Positions 1 to 7,697 of a stretch of DNA of 64,000 nt are shown here, piece after piece. Under the pieces are notes generated by a model. It was not told the DNA's origin, searched no databases, and saw only the letters and a program-made list of their open reading frames with translations. This DNA is from Chloroflexota bacterium (GTDB lineage: Bacteria; Chloroflexota; Anaerolineae; Anaerolineales; Villigracilaceae). Numbering within the stretch: the first letter of the stretch is position 1; the number at the start of each line of letters is the position of its first letter. Both the position numbers and the translations under genes were made by a program. The stretch covers positions 31,455 to 95,454 of the forward strand of contig JAKAKJ010000050.1 in assembly GCA_021824575.1 (NCBI GenBank), given 5' to 3'.

Positions 1-2618
1 GGCTTGCCATTCTTCAACCAACATACATTTGTATATGTGTCGTACGTGAAAGCCTGACAGTTTGATTCATTCAAACACTTGGTTTGGCAGATCACTGGTT
101 TTTGGGAAGCGGGCGTATCTGGATCTCCAACCCATCCATTCCAATAATCCATTCCGGGGCGGTCGGTGCTTTGTTCCCACGTCATGGAATAAGTTGTGCA
201 AGCAATTGGCAGAGGCGCAGCAGTGATAATGTACAAAGCGATAGTGGGTGTGGGGGCAGGTGCGTACGTCACAAACGGGGCTGGGGCCGACGTAGGAGGA
301 ATGACAGCCGGTTCCGGGGTCGAAGTGGGAGGAATGACGGCTGGTTCTGGACCGGGTCCGGTGACTTCGATATCGTCTATCTGCGCGCTTGAGTCATCCA
401 GGGTTTCAAATGCAAAGGCGCCCTGACGGAGAAAGTTCGGGTCAACATATTCGATTTCCAGATTGCCATCCGCATAAACACGCAGATGTCCGCCCCAGCC
501 GGCGATGGTAATCGTGTGCCAGTCGCCCAAAGAATGGTCTGCTTGAACGCTGGCGAGTTCCGTGAATTGATCGTTAATTTGCCGCGTCAGATATGATCCC
601 GATTGATGGAAGCCGATGAAATAACGTATTAAATTGTTGTTGCCTTGCTGCAACCGGTAGCTTGCGTGGAACGCGCCTGAGAAGAGCCGGGCATGGAATG
701 TAAGCTGGTAATCAGGCCATGAATGTTCCCACATCCATGCAAAATGATGCCCGCTGCCGCCCAGCGCATAATTGTCGCCATCCATCTGGATTGACCACCC
801 GGGATCCAATTGCCAGCCTTGCGCTTGATTGTCATCGAAATTCTCGCAATACCAGATGCCGGGCGCGCAAGGCGGAGGCTGCGGCGCAGAGGTTGGCATT
901 GGATAAGGAGTGTTGGTTGGGTAGGCGATCACGAACGTTGGCTCAGCCGGGGCGGCCGGGCGTTGAGTTGGGAAGGCTGGAATTGCCGGCTGCGAGGCGG
1001 GAGGTTGAGATAGGAAGATCAGCCCCACTGCGATTGCAGATAGTACAATGCCAATCGCCACGATGGAAAGAAGAATCTTTAACGCGGTTGGAAACCCTCC
1101 GCCGGATTTGGGTCCGGAGCGGGGCGGCTCGCGCGGCGGAGCAGGCGGCGCGGGAAGCAGCCCGAGATTATGGCGGGTTACCTCCGCACCGGCGCGATCC
1201 CCCAGCGCCTCACGGATTTTCAACGCCTGCATTAGGGACTGGCGGGCGGATGCTGGATCGGCAAGACACAGGCTGCGCGTGCCGAGTTCGTGGAGCGCCC
1301 AGCCTTGTGTGGCTCGGTTGTTGGTTGTCTGCGCGGCACTCAAAACCAACTCCAACGTGCGCTGCCAGGCTGACCAGCGCTTGCCGAGGATCAAAGCCTT
1401 TTCGATTCCACGGCCCAACGTGATCACATCGTTCCAGCGTCCTGCGCGGTTCGCTTTTTCCAACAGAGATCGAATCAGGTCACGTACCTCGACGATATCC
1501 GATAGCGGCGGACTCTGCTTGAACCACCCTGAGAAATATTTCAGCAGGTTATCATCCCAATAACTGAGATTCGTACTGCTGGCCAACGAAAGCGCCAAAG
1601 AACCTGCAATGCTGTAAGTCGGACTATGCGCTTGCACCCATTTAAGCTCAAGCAATGTCTTGAGCGCTGTATCAAAATCCTTTGCCGGGCATAAAGCAGA
1701 TAAATGTTTGAGCGGCAAGGCTGTTCCACTTGAGACGGCTAGAACGGATAAGATGCGCTTTTGTGAATCGGTCAGTTTGGAATAGACATTCTTCACGAAT
1801 GTATCTGCCGATTTTTGATATTGATCACCAATTTCCTTGAGTGTGAACCCGCGCTGGGTCATTGCTGCCGCCTGGATGATGTAAAGCGGATGCCCCTTCA
1901 CTTTTTGACAAAACGATTCAGCCGCTGCCTGCTCCGGGTCCCGTAACGAACGGCCCAGTTCCCGCTCGAGGAGGGCCAGCGCGTCCTCCATTGGCAGGCC
2001 CTCCAGCTCGATGCAGCGGCCCTCTCCCCACAAACAGCGTTCCTCCGCCGAGAAGACAAACGTACATTGCGGCGCGGCGTTGACCAACTCCGCGACTTTG
2101 GAATAATCCAATGTCACATCATCCAGCAGAATCAAAGCATGAATGCTTTGCAGGAATTGATGAAGCTCTGCTTCCGTTGGCTTGGCAATGGAGTCGCTTT
2201 GATAAAAGCTTTCAAAGACGGTCTCCAGTACGTCGCTGGTATCCTGTCCGCGAATGGAATAATAAATGATCCCATCGGGAAAGTTATCTCTGGGTGAGTT
2301 GTAGGCGAGATGGCGCAGGAGGGTTGTCTTTCCTAATCCGTCCTTGCCATGCAGTGACAGCGACTCCGAATCGCGCAATGAGCTGACGGCGGTCTTGATC
2401 TCTTCCTGACGGTCCAGCAGGCCGGGGAAGGGACGCGGGAGGAGAAAAACGGGCCGATCCCCGCGCCGGAAGATCGGTTTCTTTTCAGGTGCGAGGAAGT
2501 TGACAATACCCCCGTACATCTCGCCGATTTGCAATATGTTATTTCCAACGGCGACTTGTCCGCTTATGTCGCCGTCAATATGCACCTGGAAATTGTCGGA
2601 GGAACGGGAAACGTTCAT
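1..2618 (-). CDS. STAND-type NTPase with membrane anchor, lectin-like and PAN/Apple domains (partial)
   Basis: The reading frame stays open from ATG 2618 to the window edge (872 codons) and the protein continues beyond it. The N-terminus has a Gly/Val-rich beta motif (GDISGQVAVGNN) typical of STAND proteins. Walker A HGKDGLGKTT lies at residues 90-99 and Walker B LILLDD at about 162-167. A helical, winged-helix/TPR-like part runs to about 490. One hydrophobic helix at about 512-537 precedes a Pro-rich linker. A Trp/Gly-rich concanavalin-like domain follows at about 590-745 (starting CENFDD), then Thr/Pro linkers, then a cysteine-patterned PAN/Apple-like stretch at about 808-872 (CQTKC...CQAFTY...CWLKN). 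I infer an intracellular NTP switch joined through one membrane helix to an outside carbohydrate- or protein-binding module. The ligand is unknown. The ATG follows an AAGGAGG ribosome site and overlaps the stop of a small upstream ORF. Confidence 0.8.
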   Translation of the reverse strand, partial: MNVSRSSDNFQVHIDGDISGQVAVGNNILQIGEMYGGIVNFLAPEKKPIFRRGDRPVFLLPRPFPGLLDRQEEIKTAVSSLRDSESLSLHGKDGLGKTTLLRHLAYNSPRDNFPDGIIYYSIRGQDTSDVLETVFESFYQSDSIAKPTEAELHQFLQSIHALILLDDVTLDYSKVAELVNAAPQCTFVFSAEERCLWGEGRCIELEGLPMEDALALLERELGRSLRDPEQAAAESFCQKVKGHPLYIIQAAAMTQRGFTLKEIGDQYQKSADTFVKNVYSKLTDSQKRILSVLAVSSGTALPLKHLSALCPAKDFDTALKTLLELKWVQAHSPTYSIAGSLALSLASSTNLSYWDDNLLKYFSGWFKQSPPLSDIVEVRDLIRSLLEKANRAGRWNDVITLGRGIEKALILGKRWSAWQRTLELVLSAAQTTNNRATQGWALHELGTRSLCLADPASARQSLMQALKIREALGDRAGAEVTRHNLGLLPAPPAPPREPPRSGPKSGGGFPTALKILLSIVAIGIVLSAIAVGLIFLSQPPASQPAIPAFPTQRPAAPAEPTFVIAYPTNTPYPMPTSAPQPPPCAPGIWYCENFDDNQAQGWQLDPGWSIQMDGDNYALGGSGHHFAWMWEHSWPDYQLTFHARLFSGAFHASYRLQQGNNNLIRYFIGFHQSGSYLTRQINDQFTELASVQADHSLGDWHTITIAGWGGHLRVYADGNLEIEYVDPNFLRQGAFAFETLDDSSAQIDDIEVTGPGPEPAVIPPTSTPEPAVIPPTSAPAPFVTYAPAPTPTIALYIITAAPLPIACTTYSMTWEQSTDRPGMDYWNGWVGDPDTPASQKPVICQTKCLNESNCQAFTYDTYTNVCWLKNGK

Positions 2619-2755
2619 AAGCCTGCCTCCTTGACTGAATGCGGTTCAAACCAAAGATGTCTCAACCCTTTGCGCATGTAATACTTGTAAGGCGGCTGGC
2701 GTTGCGATCCATCCCCCATGCTGTGTTTCTTCATCCTCATTTGGGTCGTTTTCAT
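2615..2755 (-). CDS. possible small upstream ORF coupled to the NTPase gene
   Basis: This is a 46-codon ORF (MKTTQMRMKK...) whose TGA overlaps the ATG of the NTPase gene as ATGA, with AAGGAGG just before the junction. A TATAAT box overlaps its first ATG, so translation may begin at a later in-frame ATG (2740 or 2734). The product is basic and has no recognisable domain. It could be a real small protein, a translational-coupling leader, or chance. Confidence 0.3.
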   Translation of the reverse strand: MKTTQMRMKKHSMGDGSQRQPPYKYYMRKGLRHLWFEPHSVKEAGL

Positions 2756-2882
2756 TATACGGCGGCAAAAAGGCCGATTCAAGTGCAGCGCGAAGGTAGT
2801 GCACCAACTAATAAAAATGACCGCTGCATCAGCGCAAGTTACGGTGGAGTAAAATAATGGCCTGTAATGCAAAGGAGAAAAT

Positions 2883-3143
2883 ATGTCCCGTCTTATTCCT
2901 GCCGCCGAACGTATCATCCGCGCCCGCGAATTGATTCAACGAGCGCGCGAATTGCCTGTCCCGGCTGAGGGCGGACGAAGTGATTTGTCCTATATTGCAG
3001 GCGTGAAGGATTTATTGCGCCAGGCGCGCGATCTCATCAAATTCATTCCGCAAACGCCGACTGCAACGGACGAGATGAAGGAAGAAGTCAAAAAGATTTA
3101 CGAAGAGATCGAGCAAGCCAATCAGCGGATTTTACACGGGTGA
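2883..3143 (+). CDS. small helical protein of unknown function
   Basis: 86 residues, preceded by an AAAGGAG ribosome site 5 nt before ATG and followed by an intrinsic terminator, so it is a credible free-standing gene. The sequence is charged and strongly helical (RIIRARELIQRARELP near the N-terminus, EEVKKIYEEIEQANQRI near the C-terminus), with no signal peptide, membrane span or cysteine. I do not recognise the family. A helical-hairpin or coiled-coil adaptor is the most that can be said. Confidence 0.65.
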   Translation: MSRLIPAAERIIRARELIQRARELPVPAEGGRSDLSYIAGVKDLLRQARDLIKFIPQTPTATDEMKEEVKKIYEEIEQANQRILHG

Positions 3144-3168
3144 AGCGCGGCTTCATGAATTGACACGA

Positions 3169-3206
3169 GAATCCCCGACTCATTTTGAGCCGGGGATTCA
3201 TTTTTT
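3169..3206 (+). terminator. intrinsic terminator
   Basis: Perfect 9-bp inverted repeat GAATCCCCG / CGGGGATTC with a 13-nt loop, followed by ATTTTTTC. It lies 25 nt after the 86-residue ORF and in front of the convergent GlsB-like gene. Confidence 0.8.
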
Positions 3207-3255
3207 CTTGCACTTGAAATTTGTGGTAATTTGCGATTCAAACCCGCGCCCAAAC

Positions 3256-3510
3256 TTACAACCGTCTCAGCGCGCGGAGAACCAGCAGCAACACCACAGC
3301 GCCGACCAGCGCTTTGATTACTTCGCCGACGAATCCGGCCGCGACGCTGATGTGAAGCAAGCCAAACAGCTACCCGCCGATGAAAGCTCCCAGAATGCCG
3401 ACGATGATCGCGCCGATCAGGCCGGACCTCAATCCGCCTACCAGCCAATCTGCCAGAATGCCAGCGATACCGCCGATTACGATCCAGATTACAACCTGTT
3501 CAACCGTCAT
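3256..3510 (-). pseudogene. GlsB/YeaQ/YmgE-family small membrane protein with in-frame amber codon
   Basis: From ATG 3510 (ribosome site GAGAGGAGT) the frame encodes a glycine-rich three-helix membrane protein of the GlsB/YeaQ/YmgE (transglycosylase-associated) type: WIVIGGIAGILADWLVGG, then GLIGAIIVGILGAFIGG, then a C-terminal hydrophobic helix ending LRALRRL. Codon 47 (3372-3370) is TAG in the sequence GGG-TAG-CTG, where a Trp codon would fit; the frame on both sides is intact and family-like. Total length without the stop would be 84 residues, normal for the family. Options are a recent nonsense mutation, a single-base consensus error, or readthrough. No long ORF covers it because of the TAG. 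Confidence 0.75.
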
Positions 3511-3607
3511 GTTTACTCCTCTCATATCAATTAACGATAAACGTACAAACCTATTCTGGTAAATGTAAATTTGACGTGCAGACGATGTTCTCTAGCTTTC
3601 AGCGACT

Positions 3608-4318
3608 TTACGACTTCACTGTGATCGTTATACTTTCCATCGCGTCACCCGGAAACGTTGGATTGGTTTGCGGGTCGCGGCGTGTGATGCCATTGACCAC
3701 ATCCATTCCGCTGATGACCTGTCCAAAGATGGTGTAATCGCTTTCAGATAATTGCACCGGCCCAAATGTGATGAAGAATTGACTCCCGTTCGTATTTGGC
3801 CCGGAATTTGCCATTGCCACCACGCCAGCTTTGTCAAACGTCAGATCGTTCTTCTCGTTGGCGAATTCATAACCGGGTCCGCCCATGCCTGTGCCGCTTG
3901 GATCGCCGCCTTGCGCCATGAAACCGTCAATGACGCGGTGGAACGTCACACCGTTATAGAATCCCTGGTTCGCCAGAAAGACAAAATTGTTGACCGTCAT
4001 TGGCGCTTTGTCCGCATAAAGCTGGATGACGAACTCGCCGCCTTTCGCCATTTTGACGGTGGCAAAATATTGTTTGGATGTGTCAATCGTCATCGGCGGC
4101 GGAGATGACCATTGCTTGATGTTGCCCGGTGTTCCATTTGCAGATGCATTCTGCAAAGCGGATGGGGTGGATGGCTTGAACGAAGAAAACGCCAGCCAGC
4201 CCAACGCGGCGACCACCACAACGATGACGCCAATCCCGATGATTTGGACGCTGTCCAATTTGCGCGCATTCCTCGCGGCGCGTTTATTCCTTTTTGCAGA
4301 TGATTTCCTGGATGACAT
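3608..4318 (-). CDS. membrane-anchored cyclophilin-type peptidyl-prolyl isomerase
   Basis: 236 residues. A Lys/Arg-rich N-terminus is followed by one membrane helix (about 23-47, IIGIGVIVVVVAALGWLAF), a short linker, and a cyclophilin domain from about 80 to the end. Hallmarks visible are VTFHRVIDGFMAQGGDPSGTG and ANSGPNTNGSQFFITFGP, which carry the catalytic Arg and the substrate-binding Gln/Phe. The orientation places the isomerase outside the cytoplasmic membrane, so it likely assists folding of secreted proteins. The start has a strong GAAGGAGAAGAGGAA ribosome site. The next gene on the same strand encodes another exported protein. Confidence 0.92.
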   Translation of the reverse strand: MSSRKSSAKRNKRAARNARKLDSVQIIGIGVIVVVVAALGWLAFSSFKPSTPSALQNASANGTPGNIKQWSSPPPMTIDTSKQYFATVKMAKGGEFVIQLYADKAPMTVNNFVFLANQGFYNGVTFHRVIDGFMAQGGDPSGTGMGGPGYEFANEKNDLTFDKAGVVAMANSGPNTNGSQFFITFGPVQLSESDYTIFGQVISGMDVVNGITRRDPQTNPTFPGDAMESITITVKS

Positions 4319-4366
4319 TTCCTCTTCTCCTTCGGGTTGAATCGTTCAATATGACTTTTATTTCGT

Positions 4367-5002
4367 TCAGGGTGTTGCAGTTTCCGTAACGCCGCCTGTC
4401 TTCGGCGTCGCGGTTGCGGCTCCGCCAACATCAATGACCACTGTCAGCGCGTCGCCGAAGAAATTCCCGTCCTGGTCCGACATGCGCCACGTGCCGATCA
4501 ATGTGCCGGTCTGGCCTGTTGGCACAGTCAGGGAAACTGAGAGCGGGATTCTTCCGCTTGGCGCGACGGTTGGATTCAGCGAAACGCTGGTTGTGCCCAT
4601 TGCCACGCCGCCAACTAATGAGAACTTGAAACCTGACTGCCATGTGCACGTGCCGTTATTTTGTACCAGCCATGTTTTGGTGAACGATTGACCCGGCTTC
4701 ATGGCCGTGTGATCGGGAATGGTCAAATCCTGAATGAAGCGCAGACGATAGCAGGAGGGTGTGGGAGAGATTGATTCGGTGGATGTTGGCTGTGCCGTGG
4801 CCGTTGAGGTGTTTGTCGGAATCGCCAGCGCGGTTTGCGTCAGGCCGGACCCGAAAGTGGCGATGGCTGCCGTCTGAACATTTCCCACGCTGACGGTCGG
4901 AGTCTGCGCGGCGCGATTCGCTCCGCCGATACTGAAAGTCACCACAAGAATCAGCAACAGCAGCAAAACGGCCAGCATGGCGAGCCTTGCTTTATTTTCC
5001 AT
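4367..5002 (-). CDS. exported NBR1-type Ig-like domain protein
   Basis: 211 residues. An N-terminal membrane helix or uncleaved signal (LAMLAVLLLLLILVVTFSIGG) is followed by a Thr/Ser/Pro linker and one Ig-like domain of the NBR1 type at about 85-195, recognisable from IPDHTAMKPGQSFTKTW, VQNNGTCTW and the late GTWRMSDQDGNFFG strand. A low-complexity Thr-rich tail closes the protein. Such domains are common on Chloroflexota cell-surface proteins and probably mediate protein or glycan contacts; no ligand can be inferred. It sits just upstream of the cyclophilin gene in the same direction with a 48-nt gap. Ribosome site AAAGGAA precedes ATG. Confidence 0.8.
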   Translation of the reverse strand: MENKARLAMLAVLLLLLILVVTFSIGGANRAAQTPTVSVGNVQTAAIATFGSGLTQTALAIPTNTSTATAQPTSTESISPTPSCYRLRFIQDLTIPDHTAMKPGQSFTKTWLVQNNGTCTWQSGFKFSLVGGVAMGTTSVSLNPTVAPSGRIPLSVSLTVPTGQTGTLIGTWRMSDQDGNFFGDALTVVIDVGGAATATPKTGGVTETATP

Positions 5003-5186
5003 TAAGAATTCCTTTGCCTTCGAAATCGAGCCGATATTTTACCCCATTTCAAAAATCAACCTACACCCGCGGTAATGGATGTTACGGGTGGAGCATAGAA
5101 AGCTGTAGGAAAGCACGATACTGCACGTGAGCCGCAAATTCACAAAATTCACAATGCTTGGATGAGCCATTCAACCGCATGGGAAT

Positions 5187-5531
5187 TTACTGCACCCTCA
5201 ACAACACCTTTCCATCCCGCCACAATTCTTCGAGATCATAATAATCGCGCTGGTCGGGCGAGAAGAGATGCACGACCACATCGCCGTAATCCACGACGAC
5301 CCAGCCTTCGCGCGCTTCGCCCTGTTTGCGGCCTTTCTTGCGATGCTTCGTTCGCGCGGATTCAAGCGTGGCGTCTGCCAGCGCGTCCAACATGCGGTCG
5401 CTGGTGCCGGTGCAAAGCACGAAATAATCTGTAAATGAAGCAATGTCCTTGATGTCGAGCAGTAAAATGTCCTCGCCTTTTTTATCTTCGAGCGAGTCTA
5501 CGATGGTATGAGCAAGTTCGAGTGCGTCCAG
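5187..5531 (-). CDS. rsfS: ribosomal silencing factor RsfS, probable CTG start
   Basis: RsfS/Iojap family: binds L14 on the 50S subunit and blocks subunit joining. Family blocks visible include LEDKKGEDILLLDIKD, SFTDYFVLCTGTSDR, EGWVVVDYGDVVVHLF and YYDLEELW. The first ATG in frame (5420) would remove the conserved N-terminal third, and an in-frame TGA lies at 5537-5535. The only plausible upstream start is CTG at 5531-5529. It stands 6 nt after GAGG within GAGGTGA, a near-complete anti-Shine-Dalgarno match that overlaps the thpR stop codon. The product from CTG is 114 residues, the usual family length. It is the last gene of a response regulator-thpR-rsfS operon. Confidence 0.85.
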   Translation of the reverse strand: MDALELAHTIVDSLEDKKGEDILLLDIKDIASFTDYFVLCTGTSDRMLDALADATLESARTKHRKKGRKQGEAREGWVVVDYGDVVVHLFSPDQRDYYDLEELWRDGKVLLRVQ

Positions 5532-5539
5532 AAGTCACC

Positions 5540-6130
5540 TCATTGATGGCTGTTGATTAGCGGTGCGGAAAAAAGTTTTGTGTAAACTGAGCCGCTTGGC
5601 TGTAAATCGCTTTTGAATAGATGAACGGCGTCAATGTGTGCTGTTCCGAGATTTCCGACTTTGGCCGCTTCGACCGCAGCGCGGATTTTTTGCACGTCAA
5701 TAGACGAAGCATTTTGTCGGACGCGTCCAATCGTCAAATGCGGGGAAAAACCGCGTTCCTCTGCTTCGTATCCGAGCCGGGCCGCGGCGGTTTCGATGGA
5801 GTGCTGCAGCGACGCGAGCGCGGCCGGGGCGTTGAGTCCAACCCAGATCACGCGCGGCCGCCTCGCATTCGGGAAAGAGCCGATGCCCTCCACTTGAACG
5901 TCGAAAGATTGATATTGCGCGGCCTCTGTCGCCAGCATCTGTTTGATCAAATCCAGATTGGACGGCGAAACATCGCCGAGAAATTTGAGCGTCAGGTGGA
6001 TGTTGTGCGCGGGAACCCAGCGCACCAAATCGTCCCCAAGTATTTTCCGCAGATCGGAGGTCGTTTTTTGAATCGCATCCTGGATCGAGGCAGGAAGCTC
6101 GGAGGCAAGAAATGCACGCAGCAGAGTCAT
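5540..6130 (-). CDS. thpR: RNA 2',3'-cyclic phosphodiesterase (2'-5' RNA ligase family)
   Basis: 196 residues, the usual size for ThpR/LigT. Both catalytic HxTx motifs are present: HLTL in HNIHLTLKFLGDV (about 43-55) and HLTI in FSPHLTIGRVR (about 128-138). The family opens 2',3'-cyclic phosphates on RNA ends to 2'-phosphates. The start ATG overlaps the stop of the response regulator gene by 4 nt (ATGA), so the two are translationally coupled. The stop overlaps the rsfS ribosome site. Confidence 0.9.
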   Translation of the reverse strand: MTLLRAFLASELPASIQDAIQKTTSDLRKILGDDLVRWVPAHNIHLTLKFLGDVSPSNLDLIKQMLATEAAQYQSFDVQVEGIGSFPNARRPRVIWVGLNAPAALASLQHSIETAAARLGYEAEERGFSPHLTIGRVRQNASSIDVQKIRAAVEAAKVGNLGTAHIDAVHLFKSDLQPSGSVYTKLFSAPLINSHQ

Positions 6131-6516
6131 CCGGATTGTGCGCCCTGCATGACACTGTCCACCGCATTTTTCAGGTCAATGTAACCAACCGGCTTGGTGA
6201 GATATACCGAAGCGCCCGCGTCCAAACCTGTGCGAACATCGGACGGCATGCTCTTGGCCGAGACCACAATGACCGGGATCGTTGCCAGCGCCGGTTCGCG
6301 CCGCATGAAACGCAGGACTTCGATGCCGGAAATGTCGGGCATCATGATATCAAGGATGATTACATCCGGTTTTTCCTGCGCGATCAAATTCATGGCGGGT
6401 GTGCTGGAATAACTCTTGAGCACACGGAACCCGTTGACGCGCATCATCTCCGCGAACAATTCAGCAGCATCCGGTTCGTCTTCGATAATCATGACTGTTT
6501 TTTGAGCGGCGGACAT
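6127..6516 (-). CDS. single-domain CheY-like response regulator
   Basis: 129 residues, a stand-alone receiver. The acidic pocket is E12/D13 (IIEDEPD), the phosphoacceptor D56 lies in ILDIMMPD, the switch Ser in VVSAKS and the Lys in YLTKPV, so it should be phosphorylatable. There is no output domain. No histidine kinase is adjacent. It is the first gene of an operon with thpR and rsfS, with AAGG ribosome site 7 nt before ATG. The partner and output cannot be told from the sequence. Confidence 0.88.
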   Translation of the reverse strand: MSAAQKTVMIIEDEPDAAELFAEMMRVNGFRVLKSYSSTPAMNLIAQEKPDVIILDIMMPDISGIEVLRFMRREPALATIPVIVVSAKSMPSDVRTGLDAGASVYLTKPVGYIDLKNAVDSVMQGAQSG

Positions 6517-6599
6517 TGTTTACCTTGCAATCAAAAATAGCACAAGACAAGAGAAATGGCAAGGGCATCATCATTGAAGTTTAAAGCAAGGCCAGGCAA

Positions 6600-6690
6600 A
6601 ACCTTTGAACCGCAAAGTTCGCGAAGAGTACAAAGAAATTAAAAAACCTTTGCAATTTCGGCGTGATTCGCGGTGAGATTGAATTCCTGA
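6600..6690. repeat. dispersed imperfect palindrome (CGCAAAG..CGCGAAG type)
   Basis: The intergenic stretch contains AACCGCAAAGTTCGCGAAG and, in inverted form further on, CCTTTGCAATTT and GATTCGCGGT, so the segment can fold back on itself. Similar words occur at 20092-20165 and 40930-41000. No coding function is seen in 6517-6746. Confidence 0.4.
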
Positions 6691-6746
6691 CGTTGTAAGG
6701 ATTTGGATTTTGTGGATGTCAGTGTTGTGATTCAAATGGAGGAACG

Positions 6747-7259
6747 ATGACTGAACTGGAAGAATTTCGCGCCGAGAAGGATGATTTCTTTGGACACGAT
6801 GTGCAAAGTCCGCTGACACCCCAGCAAAGGCGCGACTTTCGTGGACTGAATTATTTTCCCGAAAACCCGAGCCTGCGACTCGAACTGAAAGCGGAACCGT
6901 TTCTGCAGAAAGAACGCATCGAAATGCAGACTTCGACCGGCGACGTGCAAATTTATTTTCGTCACAGCCGAATCCAATTCCCGGTCGAGGGGCAGGAAGC
7001 CGAATTGACAATTTATGAGAGTCCAAATGGATTTTTTCTGCCGTTTGTAGATTCTCTTGCTGGCAAAGAAACGTACCCCGCTGGCCGCTATCTTGAACCG
7101 GAAGAGTTACCCGGGAATCGTTTTTTGGTTGATTTCAATATGGCGTATAACCCGTATTGCGCGTATAACGATCATTGGTCTTGTCCGCTGACGCCGTTCG
7201 AGAACCGGCTTAAGGTTCCGATTCGTGCTGGTGAAAAAATATTCGACGCGGAGCATTAA
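6747..7259 (+). CDS. DUF1684 family protein
   Basis: 170 residues matching the DUF1684 family over its whole length. The N-terminal half has the ExRxxKDxFF-like opening (EEFRAEKDDFF) and the RGLNYFP motif. The C-terminal half has AGRYLEPEEL, LVDFNMAYNPYCAYNDHW and CPLTPFENRLKVPIRAGEK, the most conserved block. Function is not established; the conserved His/Asn/Cys cluster suggests a small-molecule or metal site. It is cytosolic, with no signal peptide. ATG follows GGAGGAACG. It stands alone and ends at a bidirectional terminator shared with the anti-sigma gene. Confidence 0.88.
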   Translation: MTELEEFRAEKDDFFGHDVQSPLTPQQRRDFRGLNYFPENPSLRLELKAEPFLQKERIEMQTSTGDVQIYFRHSRIQFPVEGQEAELTIYESPNGFFLPFVDSLAGKETYPAGRYLEPEELPGNRFLVDFNMAYNPYCAYNDHWSCPLTPFENRLKVPIRAGEKIFDAEH

Positions 7260-7301
7260 TCGAACGCGCTATAGGCGGCGGCTTTAGCAATCAATTAAAT
7301 C

Positions 7302-7333
7302 AAAACAGCGAACTTCTCACGGTTCGCTGTTTT
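7302..7333. terminator. bidirectional intrinsic terminator
   Basis: A 12-bp inverted repeat AAAACAGCGAAC / GTTCGCTGTTTT with an 8-nt loop lies between the convergent DUF1684 and anti-sigma genes. A-rich and T-rich flanks make it usable in both directions. Confidence 0.85.
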
Positions 7334-7337
7334 ATTT

Positions 7338-7631
7338 TCATTTTTCTTGTGCGGCTTGTTCCAGCACATCCAGAAGCGCTTCGTATTCGTCGCAGCAATC
7401 GGAGCAAATGTCGAGGTGCTCGCGGAGGAGCGGCATGAGGCGCGCCGCGTCGCCGTCCCTCACTTCTTTTTCTACGTATTCGTCCAGTTGTTTGAAAACT
7501 TCATCGCATGAGACATCCTCGACGCGCACCTTTTCAAGTTCACGAACGAAACCTTGCACAACTTCATCGCTCAGACTTTCGGGTTTGCGAAAGCCGTTGC
7601 GGACCCACTGGAAGAAACCTTTTATATTCAT
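7338..7631 (-). CDS. putative zinc-binding anti-sigma factor
   Basis: 97 residues, cytosolic. The C-terminal half carries HLDICSDCCDEYEALL, an HxxxCxxC zinc-binding anti-sigma signature preceded by a helix. There is no membrane span, so it would be a soluble anti-sigma. It lies 66 nt downstream of an ECF-type sigma gene on the same strand, the usual arrangement for a cognate pair. The role is inferred from motif and context; no sensor domain is visible. Confidence 0.7.
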   Translation of the reverse strand: MNIKGFFQWVRNGFRKPESLSDEVVQGFVRELEKVRVEDVSCDEVFKQLDEYVEKEVRDGDAARLMPLLREHLDICSDCCDEYEALLDVLEQAAQEK

Positions 7632-7697
7632 TCAAACCTTCGCCTTTGACGTTTAGCCGAATACCAATCTTACATGTCATTCGTTACATTGTTTCCG

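Noticed and set aside
719..1423. Open 234-codon frame on the plus strand across the STAND NTPase gene
   Set aside because: Arg/Ser/Pro-rich translation with no domain; it is the antisense of a coherent minus-strand protein.
3370..3372. TAG in the GlsB-like gene as pyrrolysine
   Set aside because: No pyl genes are seen, the context wants Trp, and the change is one base from TGG.
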